A stretch of 64,000 nucleotides of DNA from Cupriavidus agavae (GTDB taxonomy: Bacteria > Pseudomonadota > Gammaproteobacteria > Burkholderiales > Burkholderiaceae), in the NCBI RefSeq assembly GCF_004217045.1, contig NZ_SGXM01000002.1:1-64000 (forward strand). The letters are read 5' to 3'. How positions within the stretch are numbered: the first letter of the stretch is position 1; each line of letters begins with the position of its first letter. Below, one piece after another: positions 1-9,548 of this stretch. Under the pieces are notes generated by a model. It had not been told where the DNA came from and searched no databases. It saw nothing but the letters and a program-made list of their open reading frames with translations. The position numbers and the translations under genes were made by a program.

Positions 1-94
1 TCCCTGCGGACTGCCCGGGGGACTCGAACGGATTGCGCTTGCCAGCGCAATCCCGGGGTCGCGCATGGGTGACCGAGTCCTCTTCTGGGCACCA
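1..94 (+). ncRNA. Structured non-coding RNA, 3' portion (possible 6S RNA)
   Basis: This stretch folds as one long arm: TGCCC (12-16) pairs with GGGCA (87-91), GACTCG (21-26) with CGAGTC (74-79), and GGATTGCGC (30-38) with GCGCAATCC (45-53) around a six-base loop. It carries no convincing ORF and is followed within about ten bases by a strong plus-strand intrinsic terminator, so it is probably the 3' part of a small stable RNA whose 5' part lies outside the window. A beta-proteobacterial 6S RNA is my best guess from the long, bulged, GC-rich hairpin. I could not match it to a remembered sequence, and tmRNA, SRP RNA and RNase P RNA do not fit. Confidence 0.4.
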
Positions 95-103
95 AATTCG
101 AAA

Positions 104-131
104 CCCTCGCTCGCAAGAGCGGGGGTTTTTT
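104..131 (+). terminator. Intrinsic terminator of the upstream RNA
   Basis: The arms CCCTCGCTC and GAGCGGGGG, with a GCAA loop, form a nine-pair stem that includes a G-T pair. Six T residues follow directly. Confidence 0.85.
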
Positions 132-498
132 CGTTTACGGTTCCGAAAGGGGAGTTGCTGGGCGTTACATCAAGCCCTGATGGTTTGCTCCCTCTCCCGC
201 CTGCGGGAGAGGGGCTGGGGGTGAGGGCCGGCGTGGGCCAGGCGGAAAACCGCCAAAGCCAAACCGCCTTGAATCACCACAAACACCCAAACCACCACTT
301 CCACCGCAACCAGTTTCTCATCCTCCTGTCCGGCGTCCGATCCCACATTCGGCGCTAACCAAGCGCAAGCCTTTGACCTATGCTCAAACTGACCGGGCAT
401 GGTTCGAACAACGTCCGGCGAGGGTGGTCAACATGTCCGTACTGTTGCTGTGCGGGAGAGAGGAGAGCACCGGGCGCGAGTCCGGGCGGGGGTGCCGC
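132..498. other. Non-coding interval with a dispersed repeat
   Basis: I see no gene here on either strand. The interval holds the dispersed hairpin repeat at 188-228 and the leader of the following exported protein. Possible starts for that protein at 373 and 433 were considered and set aside in favour of 499. Confidence 0.5.
188..228. repeat. REP-like dispersed hairpin repeat
   Basis: CCCTCTCCCGC (190-200) and GCGGGAGAGGG (203-213) form a perfect hairpin followed by a tail containing GGGTGAGGGC. Two related copies lie head to head at 20166-20286. This kind of short extragenic palindrome is common between genes of high-GC Burkholderiales. Confidence 0.7.
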
Positions 499-1311
499 AT
501 GCCGGCGCATCCCGTGCATCATCCTGGTCTCCCCCTGTGCCTCGTGTTCATGCTGCTTGCCTGTGCGGCCGCGCAGGCCCGGGCGTTCGCGGACGGGCCG
601 CCGTTTGGCGAGGAGCCGCCGCTGATCGAAGCGGCCGCGCCACCCGCCATGGCGCCCAGTGCGGCTCCGGACCCCGCCATGAGCCTGTTGCCGCCGCGCC
701 TGGTTGTCGAGAACGACGAGCCGGACCTGCCGATCCCCGTGCATGCCTCGCGCATGCCGGACCGGCAGATGCCGGTGGAGGCCGAGCCGGTGGTCATCAA
801 CCTGGCGTCGATCGACCGGGTGGTCGAGCGCTATCGCAGCGCGCCGCGCGAGCCGCTGCTGCACGTGGACGACGGCTCATCCGGCTCCAATTTCGTGGAC
901 AGCCGCGTGCGCAGCATGGCGCTGGCCCTTGACGCGCCGCTCGCGCGCAGCGGCCTGACACTGCAGTCGCGCGTGGAAATGGCCTACCGGCCCGGCATGG
1001 CGCCCGTGCCCGGCAACTGGGATGCCGCGCCCGGCGAGGCCAGCGCCACCGGCCTGGCGGTGCGGCTGTACAGCTCCAAGCCCACGCGGCTGAACGGCGT
1101 CTATCCGTTCGTCGAGGCCGACTGGTGGCAGGACAACCGGGCCCGGACCATCAACATCAACGGCACGCGGATCGACACCGACCTGCTGCGCGGACTGTTC
1201 TCGTTCAACGTGGGTGCGCAGAGCCGCTCGAACACGGGCATGAAGGTCTGGTTCAAGGCGCGGGGCGGGCGGAATGCGGGCGCGACGGTGGGGGCGCGTT
1301 ACCGATGGTGA
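499..1311 (+). CDS. Exported protein with an autotransporter-like barrel end
   Basis: 270 residues of unknown function. I chose the ATG at 499 because it gives a clean signal peptide (basic/His-rich start, LPLCLVFMLLACAAA core, cleavage near AQARA-FA). An ATG at 433 has a better ribosome site (GAGGGTGG) but would put 22 polar residues ahead of the signal. The middle is proline- and acid-rich. The last ~110 residues alternate polar and hydrophobic positions and end in GARYRW, the aromatic-terminated pattern of outer-membrane beta strands such as the last strands of autotransporter barrels. There is only enough sequence for part of a barrel, so it may be a degenerate or short family member. It stands alone, upstream of the tRNA gene. 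Confidence 0.6.
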   Translation: MPAHPVHHPGLPLCLVFMLLACAAAQARAFADGPPFGEEPPLIEAAAPPAMAPSAAPDPAMSLLPPRLVVENDEPDLPIPVHASRMPDRQMPVEAEPVVINLASIDRVVERYRSAPREPLLHVDDGSSGSNFVDSRVRSMALALDAPLARSGLTLQSRVEMAYRPGMAPVPGNWDAAPGEASATGLAVRLYSSKPTRLNGVYPFVEADWWQDNRARTININGTRIDTDLLRGLFSFNVGAQSRSNTGMKVWFKARGGRNAGATVGARYRW

Positions 1312-1342
1312 GGCGCGGCTTTTCAAATCAGTCAAAAAACAC

Positions 1343-1370
1343 TTGCGCGCCAAATCAGTTTCTATATAAT
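1343..1370 (+). promoter_or_regulatory. Sigma-70 promoter of tRNA-Arg
   Basis: A -35 TTGCGC at 1343-1348 and a perfect -10 TATAAT at 1365-1370 are separated by 16 bases. The tRNA begins 14 bases after the -10, as expected for a stable RNA gene. Confidence 0.8.
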
Positions 1371-1383
1371 TCGGGCCTCGCGT

Positions 1384-1460
1384 GCGGCTGTAGCTCAGTT
1401 GGATAGAGTACTTGGCTACGAACCAAGGGGTCGTGGGTTCGAATCCTGCCAGCCGCGCCA
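1384..1460 (+). tRNA. tRNA-Arg (anticodon ACG)
   Basis: The 77-base cloverleaf has acceptor arms GCGGCTG and CAGCCGC with an encoded GCCA end, a D arm beginning GCTCAG, and the anticodon stem CTTGG/CCAAG around the loop CTACGAA, which places ACG as the anticodon. The T arm is GTGGGTTCGAATCCTGC. The A at position 34 is presumably edited to inosine, as is usual for this tRNA, which then reads CGU, CGC and CGA. I see no integrase or direct repeat next to it, so it does not look like an occupied attachment site. Confidence 0.97.
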
Positions 1461-1474
1461 CCTATGCAGTGAGG

Positions 1475-1503
1475 AAGGGCTTCCGGAAACGGAAGCCCTT
1501 TTT
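1475..1503 (+). terminator. Terminator of tRNA-Arg
   Basis: AAGGGCTTCCG and CGGAAGCCCTT pair perfectly around a GAAA loop and run into five T residues. Confidence 0.9.
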
Positions 1504-1779
1504 CTTTGTCCGTCGTTGTCCGTCTTGTCCGCGTCCTTGCGCATTTTTCCCCGGCCTTCCCTCCTGCGTGCAGTTTCAGGCACAGCAGCCGGACCCTCGT
1601 CCGGCCCGGCTCCCGCACCAGTGTTCGCTTTCGCCCGGAACCGCCGCGTGGGGTCATTGACAGGGGGAAACCCGCGGCACATCATTCGTCCGGAATAGAT
1701 GCGCCTCCGGAGCTACACGTGCCCCCGACGTCGTGACACGTCTGCCCGGAAGGCTGCCACTCCAAAGGGAAACGGGGTC

Positions 1780-3192
1780 ATGATCCGATCAGTCCGCCAA
1801 CTGGCAAGCGTGGTCGCGCTTGCCGCCTTGCTTTCAGCCTGCGCGTCCGCGCCGGAACCCGTCGCTGCCACGCCGCCCGTGGAGCAGCCGCCGTCCGATC
1901 AGGCCATGAAGGCGCTCTCCGCCGAAGTGTTCACCTTCGGCTATCCGCTTGTCCTGATGGATGTCACGCGCGAGGTCATGACCGCGCGGGTGCCAGCCAA
2001 CACGTTCTCGCACAAGCGCGTCTTCCCGGACGCCTCGTTCGCCGACGTGGTCAGCCCCAACGCCGATACGCTGTACTCCACCGCGTGGCTGGACCTCTCG
2101 AAGGAACCGGTGGTCATGTCGGTGCCGGACACCGCCGGACGCTATTACGTGATGCAGATGCTCGACGCCTGGAGCAACGTGTTTGCCGCGCCGGGCAAAC
2201 GCACCACCGGCACGAAGCGCGGCGCGTTCGCGATCGTCGGCCCGGACTGGGAGGGCACGCTGCCCAAGGGCGTCAGGGAAATCCGCGCGCCTACCGACAT
2301 GGTCTGGGTGATCGGCCGCATCCAGACCAATGGCAAGCCCGACTACGGCAATGTGCATCGCCTGCAGGACCAGTTCCGGCTGGTGCCGCTGTCGGCCTGG
2401 CGCAAGGGCACGCGCAGCCTGCCGCCGGCGGCGCCGCGCGCCACGCTGGTCGATACCGAAACGCCGCCCGTCGAGCAGGTGGCCGCCATGGACGCGCAGG
2501 CTTATTTCAGCCGCCTGGCCGCGCTGCTGCAGGGCAACCCGCCTTCGCCCGATGACGACGCAATGGTCGACAGGATGCTGCGCATGGGCATCCGCCCCGG
2601 CGAGCCGTTCAAGACTACGGTGCTCGAACCCTCGACGGCCCGCGCGGTGCAGGAGGGCGCCACGGCAGCATTGGCAGCCATCGCCGCCAACTCGCGCAAG
2701 AGCGTGGCGGGCAGCACGGGCTGGCGCGTGTCGCGCGACGGCGGCGCCTACGGCATGGACTACGCGCGCCGCGCGGCCGTGGCAATGTTCGGGCTCGGCG
2801 CCAACCTGCCCGAGGACGCGATCTACCCGACCGCCCGCGCCGACGCCACCGGCCGGCCGTTCGAGGGCAACGGGCGCTATGTGATGCATTTCGAGAAGGG
2901 CCAGCTGCCGCCGGTGAAGGCATTCTGGTCGCTGACGATGTACAACGACAAGCAGGCATTTGTCGGCAACGACCTGCAGCGCTACACCATCGGCAGCCGC
3001 GACCGGCTGCGCTACAACCGCGACGGCTCGCTCGACATCTATATCCAGTACGAGCGTCCCCCGGCCAACCAGATGGCCAACTGGCTGCCCGCGCCGCCGG
3101 ACAGCTTCAACCTGATGATGCGGGCGTACTGGCCCGACCAGGTCTTGCTCGACGGCAAATGGATGCCGCCTCCGGTCCAGCGCGTGAACTGA
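1780..3192 (+). CDS. DUF1254/DUF1214 lipoprotein
   Basis: 470 residues. The ATG at 1780 starts an ideal lipoprotein signal (MIRSV..., lipobox LLSAC-AS near residue 21). In-frame codons further upstream only add a basic, unlikely extension. The N-terminal half matches the DUF1254 pattern (FTFGYPLVLMDVTREVM, then SPNADTLYSTAWLDLS). The C-terminal half matches DUF1214 (LPPVKAFWSLTMYN, then IGSRDRLRYNRDGSLDIYIQ). Proteins with this pair of domains are exported, widespread in Proteobacteria and of unknown biochemical role. The gene is monocistronic and followed by its own terminator. Confidence 0.9.
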   Translation: MIRSVRQLASVVALAALLSACASAPEPVAATPPVEQPPSDQAMKALSAEVFTFGYPLVLMDVTREVMTARVPANTFSHKRVFPDASFADVVSPNADTLYSTAWLDLSKEPVVMSVPDTAGRYYVMQMLDAWSNVFAAPGKRTTGTKRGAFAIVGPDWEGTLPKGVREIRAPTDMVWVIGRIQTNGKPDYGNVHRLQDQFRLVPLSAWRKGTRSLPPAAPRATLVDTETPPVEQVAAMDAQAYFSRLAALLQGNPPSPDDDAMVDRMLRMGIRPGEPFKTTVLEPSTARAVQEGATAALAAIAANSRKSVAGSTGWRVSRDGGAYGMDYARRAAVAMFGLGANLPEDAIYPTARADATGRPFEGNGRYVMHFEKGQLPPVKAFWSLTMYNDKQAFVGNDLQRYTIGSRDRLRYNRDGSLDIYIQYERPPANQMANWLPAPPDSFNLMMRAYWPDQVLLDGKWMPPPVQRVN

Positions 3193-3213
3193 TCTGGCGC
3201 ATGGCGCCGCGAG

Positions 3214-3244
3214 AAGGCCCTTCCGGCGAGGAAGGGCCTTTTTT
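3214..3244 (+). terminator. Terminator after the DUF1254 gene
   Basis: AAGGCCCTTCC and GGAAGGGCCTT pair perfectly around a five-base loop and are followed by TTTT. Confidence 0.9.
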
Positions 3245-3276
3245 CATGGCGTCGCGGATTCGCATCGGCTTTCATG

Positions 3277-3398
3277 GCCGTTCTACGAATCTGTTTTGCG
3301 TCTTGTCAGTTGTCAATCGAGGGGGAGCGGCGCGCTTGCATCCTGCCTGAAGGATCGGGCCCCGGGGCGGGGCCTGGCTTCAGACAGGAAACTCCATC
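3277..3398 (+). repeat. Duplicated leader, copy 1
   Basis: This 122-base leader aligns with 5163-5281 over its whole length: CCGTT(C/T)TACGAA, then GGCGCG..GCATCCTG, then a GC-rich hairpin (GGCCCCGGGGCGGGGCC here), then GACAGGAAACTCCAT just before the start codon. It shows that the peptidase gene was duplicated with its promoter and ribosome-binding region. Confidence 0.75.
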
Positions 3399-5099
3399 AT
3401 GCCTACGTTGCTCCTCAAGTCCGGCGCATGGCTGGCCGCCGCGTTGCTGGTTGCCGGGTGTCCATCGAATCCGTCGCCCGGCATGCCCCCGGCACCGCCT
3501 GCCCCAGTGCCACCGCCCGGGCCGCCAGTGCCGCCCGGGCCGCCCGTGCCGCCCGTGCCGGTTGCGACCGTGGACCCGGCGTGCTCGGACTGCGCCGCGA
3601 TATCGGCCACGCAGTACGCCGGCCAGGGTACGGGCGTCTGGACGTTCGTCAACGACACCGACGCCCCCTACGCCGTGCCGGTCTCGCTGGGCGGCCTGAC
3701 CGGCCAGAACGTGTCGCTGGTGTTCGTCAACGACAGCGACAGCGCGCAGCCGATGTCCGAACGCCCGAAACAGGCCGGGCCGGCAATGGTCCGTTCGACG
3801 CCGCATGCCACGGGCGGCCACACGCCATCGTTCGCCGAGCGCGTGCGTGCCTTCAACCGGACGGGCTGGGCGGAGCGCATCGGGATGCAGGGCAAGGCGC
3901 AGGGCAGGACGCCGCAGTCCGCCGAAGACCGGGCCGGCGCGCCGGCGCCGGCGCCGAACGCGGAGGTGGGGGATGCCCGGCAGTGGTATGACGCAGAGGA
4001 AGAGAACCTGCGTGACACCACACTGGTGCGGCAGGCGGTGGCGGGCGATGGCGTCACGCTCAACTTCTGGCTGGAAGACAGCGAGAACGAAGACGGGAAG
4101 GTGACCGATGAAATGGTCGATCTGCTATCGGCTGCCTACGGGCAGCCGGATGGCATCTACGACTTCCTGACCGGGATCGGCGGGCCGATGTGGGGGCCGC
4201 ACGCGCATCCCCGCCTGATCGCGGGAACCGGGCAGCCGGTCAATATCGTTTTCATGAAGATGGTCGAGCAGGGCCTTGAGGGTTACTTTTACAGTGACAA
4301 CGCGTTCCGCCGGACCCCGGCGGGAACCGACGCCCAGCACAGCAACGCGGCGGTGGTGATATTCATCAACAGCGAGCCGTTGTATGCGAACGCCGACAGC
4401 GGCGTGGCCAAAGCTGCCCTCACGATGGCGCACGAGTCGGTACACCTTCAGAATTTCTACCGTCGCGGCGTGCGCATGGGGGCCGCCCATTCGATGGAAG
4501 ATTGGCTGGAAGAGGGCTCCGCGGTCATCGTGGAGGATTTCGTGAGCCAGTTGGTGCTGCGGGACTACAACGAGGTTCGGGACGAGCGGCTGCCGGACTA
4601 CGTGTCGGCGCCAGACTACGCCTGCAGCGTATTCCGTTGGCCGAGGGCGGGAGAGGTGTGCGACGGCTATACGATCTGGAGCACCTGGGGCGGCTATCTG
4701 AACCGCCAGCTTGGCATGCCCTTCTACCGGAATCTGCTCTACAACACGAATACCGCGTCGAGAGCGATCCTGGATACGGCAATCCGCGCGGTGCGTCCTG
4801 GTTCGGGTACGGACCCGGAGCTGCGGCGCTGGTCCGCGTCGGTCGGATCGATGATGCCTGCCGACCATGCACCGCCTGGATACGGATATCCCGAGCGCAC
4901 CGAACCGGGCTATGGCCTGCCGGCCATCGACCTGCAGACGATGGTCGGGCAGCGCACCTTGCCGGAGCCGGTTGGCCTGCTACCGGCCCGCGCGATGCTG
5001 CCAGTGGTCCGGCGCAACGTCACCGGGACCTTTGGCGAGCAGGTGCTGGTGCCGCCGCAGAGCACGTTGATGGTGGTGATCCACGACGGCGAGGTCTGA
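3399..5099 (+). CDS. M30-like lipoprotein metallopeptidase, copy 1
   Basis: 566 residues. It has a lipoprotein signal (lipobox LLVAGC, Cys21), then a proline-rich linker of PPxP repeats (about residues 27-55), which would span periplasm or cell surface. The core carries the zinc motif HESVH at 345-349 and, 22 residues further, WLEEGSA with Glu372 as the likely third ligand. This is the gluzincin arrangement of peptidase family M30 (hyicolysin type). A cysteine pair, CSDC, lies just after the linker. The start is set by AGGAAACTCC before ATG. Copy 2 follows about 180 bases downstream in the same direction, so the pair is a tandem duplication. I infer a secreted, lipid-anchored protease. The substrate is unknown. 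Confidence 0.8.
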   Translation: MPTLLLKSGAWLAAALLVAGCPSNPSPGMPPAPPAPVPPPGPPVPPGPPVPPVPVATVDPACSDCAAISATQYAGQGTGVWTFVNDTDAPYAVPVSLGGLTGQNVSLVFVNDSDSAQPMSERPKQAGPAMVRSTPHATGGHTPSFAERVRAFNRTGWAERIGMQGKAQGRTPQSAEDRAGAPAPAPNAEVGDARQWYDAEEENLRDTTLVRQAVAGDGVTLNFWLEDSENEDGKVTDEMVDLLSAAYGQPDGIYDFLTGIGGPMWGPHAHPRLIAGTGQPVNIVFMKMVEQGLEGYFYSDNAFRRTPAGTDAQHSNAAVVIFINSEPLYANADSGVAKAALTMAHESVHLQNFYRRGVRMGAAHSMEDWLEEGSAVIVEDFVSQLVLRDYNEVRDERLPDYVSAPDYACSVFRWPRAGEVCDGYTIWSTWGGYLNRQLGMPFYRNLLYNTNTASRAILDTAIRAVRPGSGTDPELRRWSASVGSMMPADHAPPGYGYPERTEPGYGLPAIDLQTMVGQRTLPEPVGLLPARAMLPVVRRNVTGTFGEQVLVPPQSTLMVVIHDGEV

Positions 5100-5162
5100 C
5101 CCGGCCCCGCACGTGGGGGCCTGCCCGCCGGCGGTGTCGTGGGGCTGCATCAGCGAATCGTA

Positions 5163-5281
5163 GCCGTTTTACGAAACCGTTTCTGACTTTGCCGGCAATC
5201 AATGGATGGCGCGCGGCGCGAACGCATCCTGTTCGATTGACTCCGGCCCCGGCCGGGGTCTGGCTCTCGACAGGAAACTCC
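5163..5281 (+). repeat. Duplicated leader, copy 2
   Basis: Second copy of the leader at 3277-3398, with the same order of blocks and the same GACAGGAAACTCC ribosome-binding segment. The hairpin has changed to GGCCCCGGCCGGGG. Confidence 0.75.
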
Positions 5282-7024
5282 ATGATGCAAACGTGTCGCC
5301 TCGCGTCCGGCGCAATGCTGGCTGCTGCCATACTGGTCGTCGGATGTTCATCCGACCCCTCGCCCGGATCGCCTCCGGCAGCGCCAGTGCCGCTGACGCC
5401 CCCGCAGCCCCCGGCGCCAACGCCCCAAACCCCCGCAACCCCCGGAAATCCCGACACACCCGTACCTCCTGAAACCCCGGTCACGCCCGTCTCGACCATC
5501 GACCCGGCCTGCTCCGACTGCGCAGCCATCTCGGCCACGCAGTACGCCGGCTCGGGCACCGGAATCTGGACCTTCGTCAATGACACCGACCAGCCCTATG
5601 CGGTGCCGGTCTCGCTGCACGGTCTCAGCGGCCAGAACGTCTCGCTGGTGTTCAGCAACGACAGCGACAAGGCCCAGCCGCTGGCGGTCCTCGCCAGGCA
5701 GCCGGCCCAGCCCCGCGCGGCACGGCACGCGGTGCCCGGCGCGGCGGCGTCGTTCGCCGACCAGGTGCGCGCGTTCAACCATACGGGCTGGGCGGAGCAG
5801 GTCGAGGCGCTGCAGAGGGCGCGGGCGAAGCTGCCGCAGGCGGCGCAGGACCAGACCGGCGAGCCGGAGCCCCCGGCGGGCGCCCGTCTCGGGGACGCAC
5901 GCCAGTGGTATCAGAACACCGCCGGGGACGTTCGCGACACCACGCTTGTGCGGCAGGTCTCCACGCGCGAGGGCGTGGCGGTCAACTTCTGGCTGGAGGA
6001 CGGCGAGCAGGCGGAGGGCAAGGTGACCGACGCCATGCTCGACACGCTATCGGCTACCTATGTGCAGGCCGATGGCATCTACGAATTCCTGAGGGAGGTC
6101 GGCGGGCCGCTGTGGGGCAGGCACGTCGTGCCCGGCCTGATCGCGGGCACCGGCCAGCCGGTCAACGTGGTCCTCGTGAGGCTGCAGGAGTACGGGTTGG
6201 CGGGCTACTTCTGGGCGCTCAACACGATCCGGCGAACCCGCCTGGATCCACGCACCCAGTTCAGCAACGAGGCGGTTGTCTTGTTCGTGGACAGTTCGAT
6301 GATGTATACGGACGCATCGCACGGCCTGTCGATGACGTTGGTGACGCTGGCGCATGAGTCCATGCACATGCAGAACTTCTACCGGCGGGGCGTGCGGCTG
6401 GGGCCGGCCTATGCGATGGAACAGTGGCTCGACGAAGGCACCGCCGTGATGGCGGAGGATTTCATCAGCCAGCGGCTGATGCTGGAAGACAACGAGATCC
6501 GGGATCGGCAACTGCCGCGCTATGTGTCGGCGCCGCTCTATGGCTGCGGCGTGCTGCGCTGGCCTGCCTATGACGAGATGTGTGACGGTTACGCCGTATG
6601 GGGCGCGTGGGGCGGCTACCTGAACCGTCAATTCGGCATCCCGTTCTACCGGAACCTGCTCAACGACCGGACGAACCGCTCATCGAAAGCCGTGCTCGAC
6701 GCGGCCATTCGCTCGGTGCGGCCCGGTTCCGGTACGGTGCCGGAACTGCGGCGCTGGGCCGCGTCGGTCGGATCGATGATGCCCGCCGCCGGCGCGCCGC
6801 CCGGGTACGGGTATCCGGCCCGCACCGAAACAGGCTACGGCCTGCCTGCCATCGACCTGCAGACGCTGGTCAGCGAGCGTACCCTGCCGGAACCCGATGA
6901 CGTGATGAGCGCGTACTCGATGCTGCCGGTCGTGCGGTCCGGCGTGACCGGTACCTTCAGCGAGGAAGTGTCCGTGCCGCCGCGCACCACCTTGATGGTG
7001 GTGGTCCACGACGGCAAGGTCTGA
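5282..7024 (+). CDS. M30-like lipoprotein metallopeptidase, copy 2
   Basis: 580 residues, paralogous to the protein encoded just upstream over the whole length, from the [14 protein letters not shown] block to the shared C-terminal [12 protein letters not shown] end. The reading frame is open far upstream, but the ATG at 5282 (or 5285) lies at the same place after AGGAAACTCC as in copy 1 and gives a lipobox LVVGC. The Pro/Thr linker (about residues 27-70) is longer than in copy 1. The zinc motif is HESMH at 358-362, followed by WLDEGTA. The segments just after the linker and around the active site are best conserved, while residues 125-210 diverge, so both copies look functional and under selection. 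It lies tail to tail with metE. Confidence 0.8.
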   Translation: MMQTCRLASGAMLAAAILVVGCSSDPSPGSPPAAPVPLTPPQPPAPTPQTPATPGNPDTPVPPETPVTPVSTIDPACSDCAAISATQYAGSGTGIWTFVNDTDQPYAVPVSLHGLSGQNVSLVFSNDSDKAQPLAVLARQPAQPRAARHAVPGAAASFADQVRAFNHTGWAEQVEALQRARAKLPQAAQDQTGEPEPPAGARLGDARQWYQNTAGDVRDTTLVRQVSTREGVAVNFWLEDGEQAEGKVTDAMLDTLSATYVQADGIYEFLREVGGPLWGRHVVPGLIAGTGQPVNVVLVRLQEYGLAGYFWALNTIRRTRLDPRTQFSNEAVVLFVDSSMMYTDASHGLSMTLVTLAHESMHMQNFYRRGVRLGPAYAMEQWLDEGTAVMAEDFISQRLMLEDNEIRDRQLPRYVSAPLYGCGVLRWPAYDEMCDGYAVWGAWGGYLNRQFGIPFYRNLLNDRTNRSSKAVLDAAIRSVRPGSGTVPELRRWAASVGSMMPAAGAPPGYGYPARTETGYGLPAIDLQTLVSERTLPEPDDVMSAYSMLPVVRSGVTGTFSEEVSVPPRTTLMVVVHDGKV

Positions 7025-7036
7025 CCCGTGCGCCGG

Positions 7037-9418
7037 TCAAGCCACGGCCTGGCCGGCGCAGTCCACGCCGCAGCCTGCGCCGTGCGCGTGGGTGGTGGCG
7101 GTACGGCCGGGGACGGCCGTGGCCCGCTTCCACTGCGCCGGTGCCTCGTGCGCCAGCCGTGCCCGCAGTTGCCGGGTGGCACTGACCATGTTGGCCAGCG
7201 CGGCCTCCGTCTCGGGCCAGCCCCGGGTCTTGAGGCCGCAGTCCGGGTTGACCCACAGCCGCTCGGGCGGAATCACCTGGCAGGCGCGTTCGAGCAGGCG
7301 CGTCATCGCATCCACGCCCGGCACGCGCGGCGAATGGATGTCGTAGACACCGGGCCCGATCTCGTTCGGATAATCGAATTCCCCGAATCCTTCCAGCAGT
7401 TCCATGGCCGAGCGCGAGGTCTCGATCGTGATCACGTCGGCGTCCATCGCGGCGATGGCCGGCAGGATGTCGTTGAACTCGGCGTAGCACATATGGGTGT
7501 GGATCTGCGTCTCGTCCCGGACACCGCTGGCCGAGAGCCGGAACGCCTGGACTGCCCAGCCGAGGTAGGCGTCCCAGTCTGCCCGGCGCAGCGGCAGGCC
7601 CTCGCGCAGCGCGGGCTCGTCGATCTGGATTACGCGGATGCCGGCGGCCTCCAGGTCCACCACTTCGTCACGGATTGCCAGGGCGAGCTGGCGCGTGGTG
7701 TCGGCGCGCGGCTGGTCGTCGCGCACGAACGACCATTGCAGCATCGTCACGGGGCCGGTCAGCATGCCCTTCATCGGCCGGGTGGTCAGGGACTGCGCGT
7801 AACGCGCGGTATCCACGGTCATCGGCTCGGGCCGGTAGACGTCGCCATAGATCACCGGGGGCTTGACGCAGCGCGAGCCGTAGCTCTGCACCCAGCCGTT
7901 CTCGGTGAACGCATAACCGCATAGCTGTTCGCCGAAATATTCGACCATGTCGTTGCGCTCGGCCTCGCCATGTACCAGCACGTCGAGCCCCAGTTCCTCC
8001 TGCTTGCGCACCGCCAGCGCGATCTCGCCGCGAATGCGTTCCAGATACTCCAGCGCGCCGATATCGCCGCGCTTGTAGGCGGCGCGGGTCTGGCGAATGG
8101 CGGGGGTCTGCGGGAACGAGCCGATCGTCGTGGTGGGCAATGCCGGCAGTTGCAGGGCCTCGCGCTGGCGGGCGATGCGGATGTCGAACGGGCTGTTTCG
8201 CCCGGCCATGGCCGGATCGAGCGCGGCCAGCCGCTTCTGCACCTGCTGGTTGACCACGCGGCGCGAACTGCGGCGGGCTGCCTGGGCCTCGTCGGAGGCG
8301 GCAAGGCGGGCCGCCACGGCGGCTTCGCCTTCGTTCAGCGCGGTCGCCAGGGTTCGTAATTCGTCCAGTTTTTCTGTGGCGAAGGCGAGCCAGGATCTCA
8401 GTTCGGGGTCGAGGCGGGTTTCGGCGTCGAGCGAGACCGGCACATGGAGCAGCGAGCACGACGGCGCCAGCCATAGCCGATCGCCGAGTCTTGCGTGCAA
8501 CGGCTGCAGCGTCTGCAGCAGGCGGCGCAGGTCGGCGCGCCAGATATTGCGGCCGTCGATCACGCCGGCGGACAGCACGGCGGCTTCGGGCAGCACGGCG
8601 AGCCAGTCAGCCAGTTGCTGCGGTGCGCGTACCAGATCGATATGGAAGCCGTGCACCGGCAGCGCGGCGGCGCGGGCCGCGTGCGGGGCGGCGGTATCGA
8701 AATAGGTGGCCAGCAGCAGCCGGACCCCGGTTTCGGCCAGCGGTGGGTAGGCGTGGTCGAAGGCATCGAGCCAGGCCGGCGGCAGGTCGAGGCACAGTGC
8801 CGGCTCATCGATCTGCACCCACTCGATGCCGCGCGCACGCAGTTGCGACAGGATGCGCTGGAAGGCGGCGGTCACCTTCGGCAGCAGGCTCAGGCGGTTG
8901 AAGCCGGGCACGTGCGACTTGGACAGCCACAGGTAGGTCACGGGCCCGATCAGTACCGGCCGCGGCGTGAGGCCCTGCGCCAGCGCCTCGTCGATCTCGT
9001 CGAAATACCAGTTAGCGCCGCCGTCGAAGGTGCTGTCGGCGTCCAGTTCCGGCACCAGGTAGTGGTAGTTGGTATCGAACCACTTGGTCATTTCCATGGC
9101 TGGCTGGGCGGCATTGCCGCGCGCCAGTTCGAAATACTGGGCCAGCGTCAGCGCCGCCGGATCGAAGCCGAAACGGCTCGGCAGGGCGCCCAGCAGCGTG
9201 GTCAGGCCGAGCATCTGGTCGTACCACGCAAAATCGCCGGCGGCCACGGTCGGCAGGCCGGCATTGGCCTGCAGTTGCCAGTGGCGGCGGCGCAGCGTGC
9301 TGCCCGTTTCGCGCAGGGCGGCTTCCGAGGTTTCGCCGCGCCAGAACGCTTCCTGCGCGAATTTCAGTTCACGGCGCGCGCCGATGCGCGGAAAGCCGAG
9401 GAGGTGGGGGCGGGCCAT
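7037..9418 (-). CDS. metE: Cobalamin-independent methionine synthase
   Basis: 793 residues. MetE transfers the methyl group of 5-methyltetrahydropteroyl-triglutamate to homocysteine in the cytoplasm, the last step of methionine synthesis, without vitamin B12. The N-terminal barrel begins with [15 protein letters not shown], as in the family, and the C-terminal catalytic barrel holds the zinc ligands in HMCYAEF (His and Cys), the Glu of TIETSRS and the Cys of [10 protein letters not shown] start at 9418, where GGAG precedes the ATG. A further in-frame ATG at 9448 lacks support. The gene is divergent from metR, with a MetR-type site between them, so MetR/homocysteine activation is expected. I found no cobalamin riboswitch upstream. 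Confidence 0.97.
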   Translation of the reverse strand: MARPHLLGFPRIGARRELKFAQEAFWRGETSEAALRETGSTLRRRHWQLQANAGLPTVAAGDFAWYDQMLGLTTLLGALPSRFGFDPAALTLAQYFELARGNAAQPAMEMTKWFDTNYHYLVPELDADSTFDGGANWYFDEIDEALAQGLTPRPVLIGPVTYLWLSKSHVPGFNRLSLLPKVTAAFQRILSQLRARGIEWVQIDEPALCLDLPPAWLDAFDHAYPPLAETGVRLLLATYFDTAAPHAARAAALPVHGFHIDLVRAPQQLADWLAVLPEAAVLSAGVIDGRNIWRADLRRLLQTLQPLHARLGDRLWLAPSCSLLHVPVSLDAETRLDPELRSWLAFATEKLDELRTLATALNEGEAAVAARLAASDEAQAARRSSRRVVNQQVQKRLAALDPAMAGRNSPFDIRIARQREALQLPALPTTTIGSFPQTPAIRQTRAAYKRGDIGALEYLERIRGEIALAVRKQEELGLDVLVHGEAERNDMVEYFGEQLCGYAFTENGWVQSYGSRCVKPPVIYGDVYRPEPMTVDTARYAQSLTTRPMKGMLTGPVTMLQWSFVRDDQPRADTTRQLALAIRDEVVDLEAAGIRVIQIDEPALREGLPLRRADWDAYLGWAVQAFRLSASGVRDETQIHTHMCYAEFNDILPAIAAMDADVITIETSRSAMELLEGFGEFDYPNEIGPGVYDIHSPRVPGVDAMTRLLERACQVIPPERLWVNPDCGLKTRGWPETEAALANMVSATRQLRARLAHEAPAQWKRATAVPGRTATTHAHGAGCGVDCAGQAVA

Positions 9419-9499
9419 GCTGTGCTCCGTAAGTTCGATGTGGCGCACAGTGTCGAGTCACGGCTAGAATGAATCAAGCGACAAGTTTTAAACATTATA

Positions 9500-9512
9500 T
9501 GAATTGGATTCA
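9500..9512. promoter_or_regulatory. Probable MetR binding site
   Basis: TGAATTGGATTCA matches the MetR consensus TGAA-N5-TTCA with perfect outer arms. It lies between the divergent metE and metR. Another TGAA half site occurs at 9470-9473, nearer metE. Confidence 0.65.
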
Positions 9513-9548
9513 TCTCACTTGCGGACAGTTCTGGCGCGGCGGTCCGGC

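Noticed and set aside
1384..1460. tRNA-Arg as an attachment site of an island
   Set aside because: No integrase is adjacent and I saw no repeat of the tRNA 3' end nearby. The recombinase at 39.7 kb is too far away to link.
9419..9548. Cobalamin riboswitch before metE
   Set aside because: The leader is too short and lacks the B12-box. The MetR-type site explains regulation.
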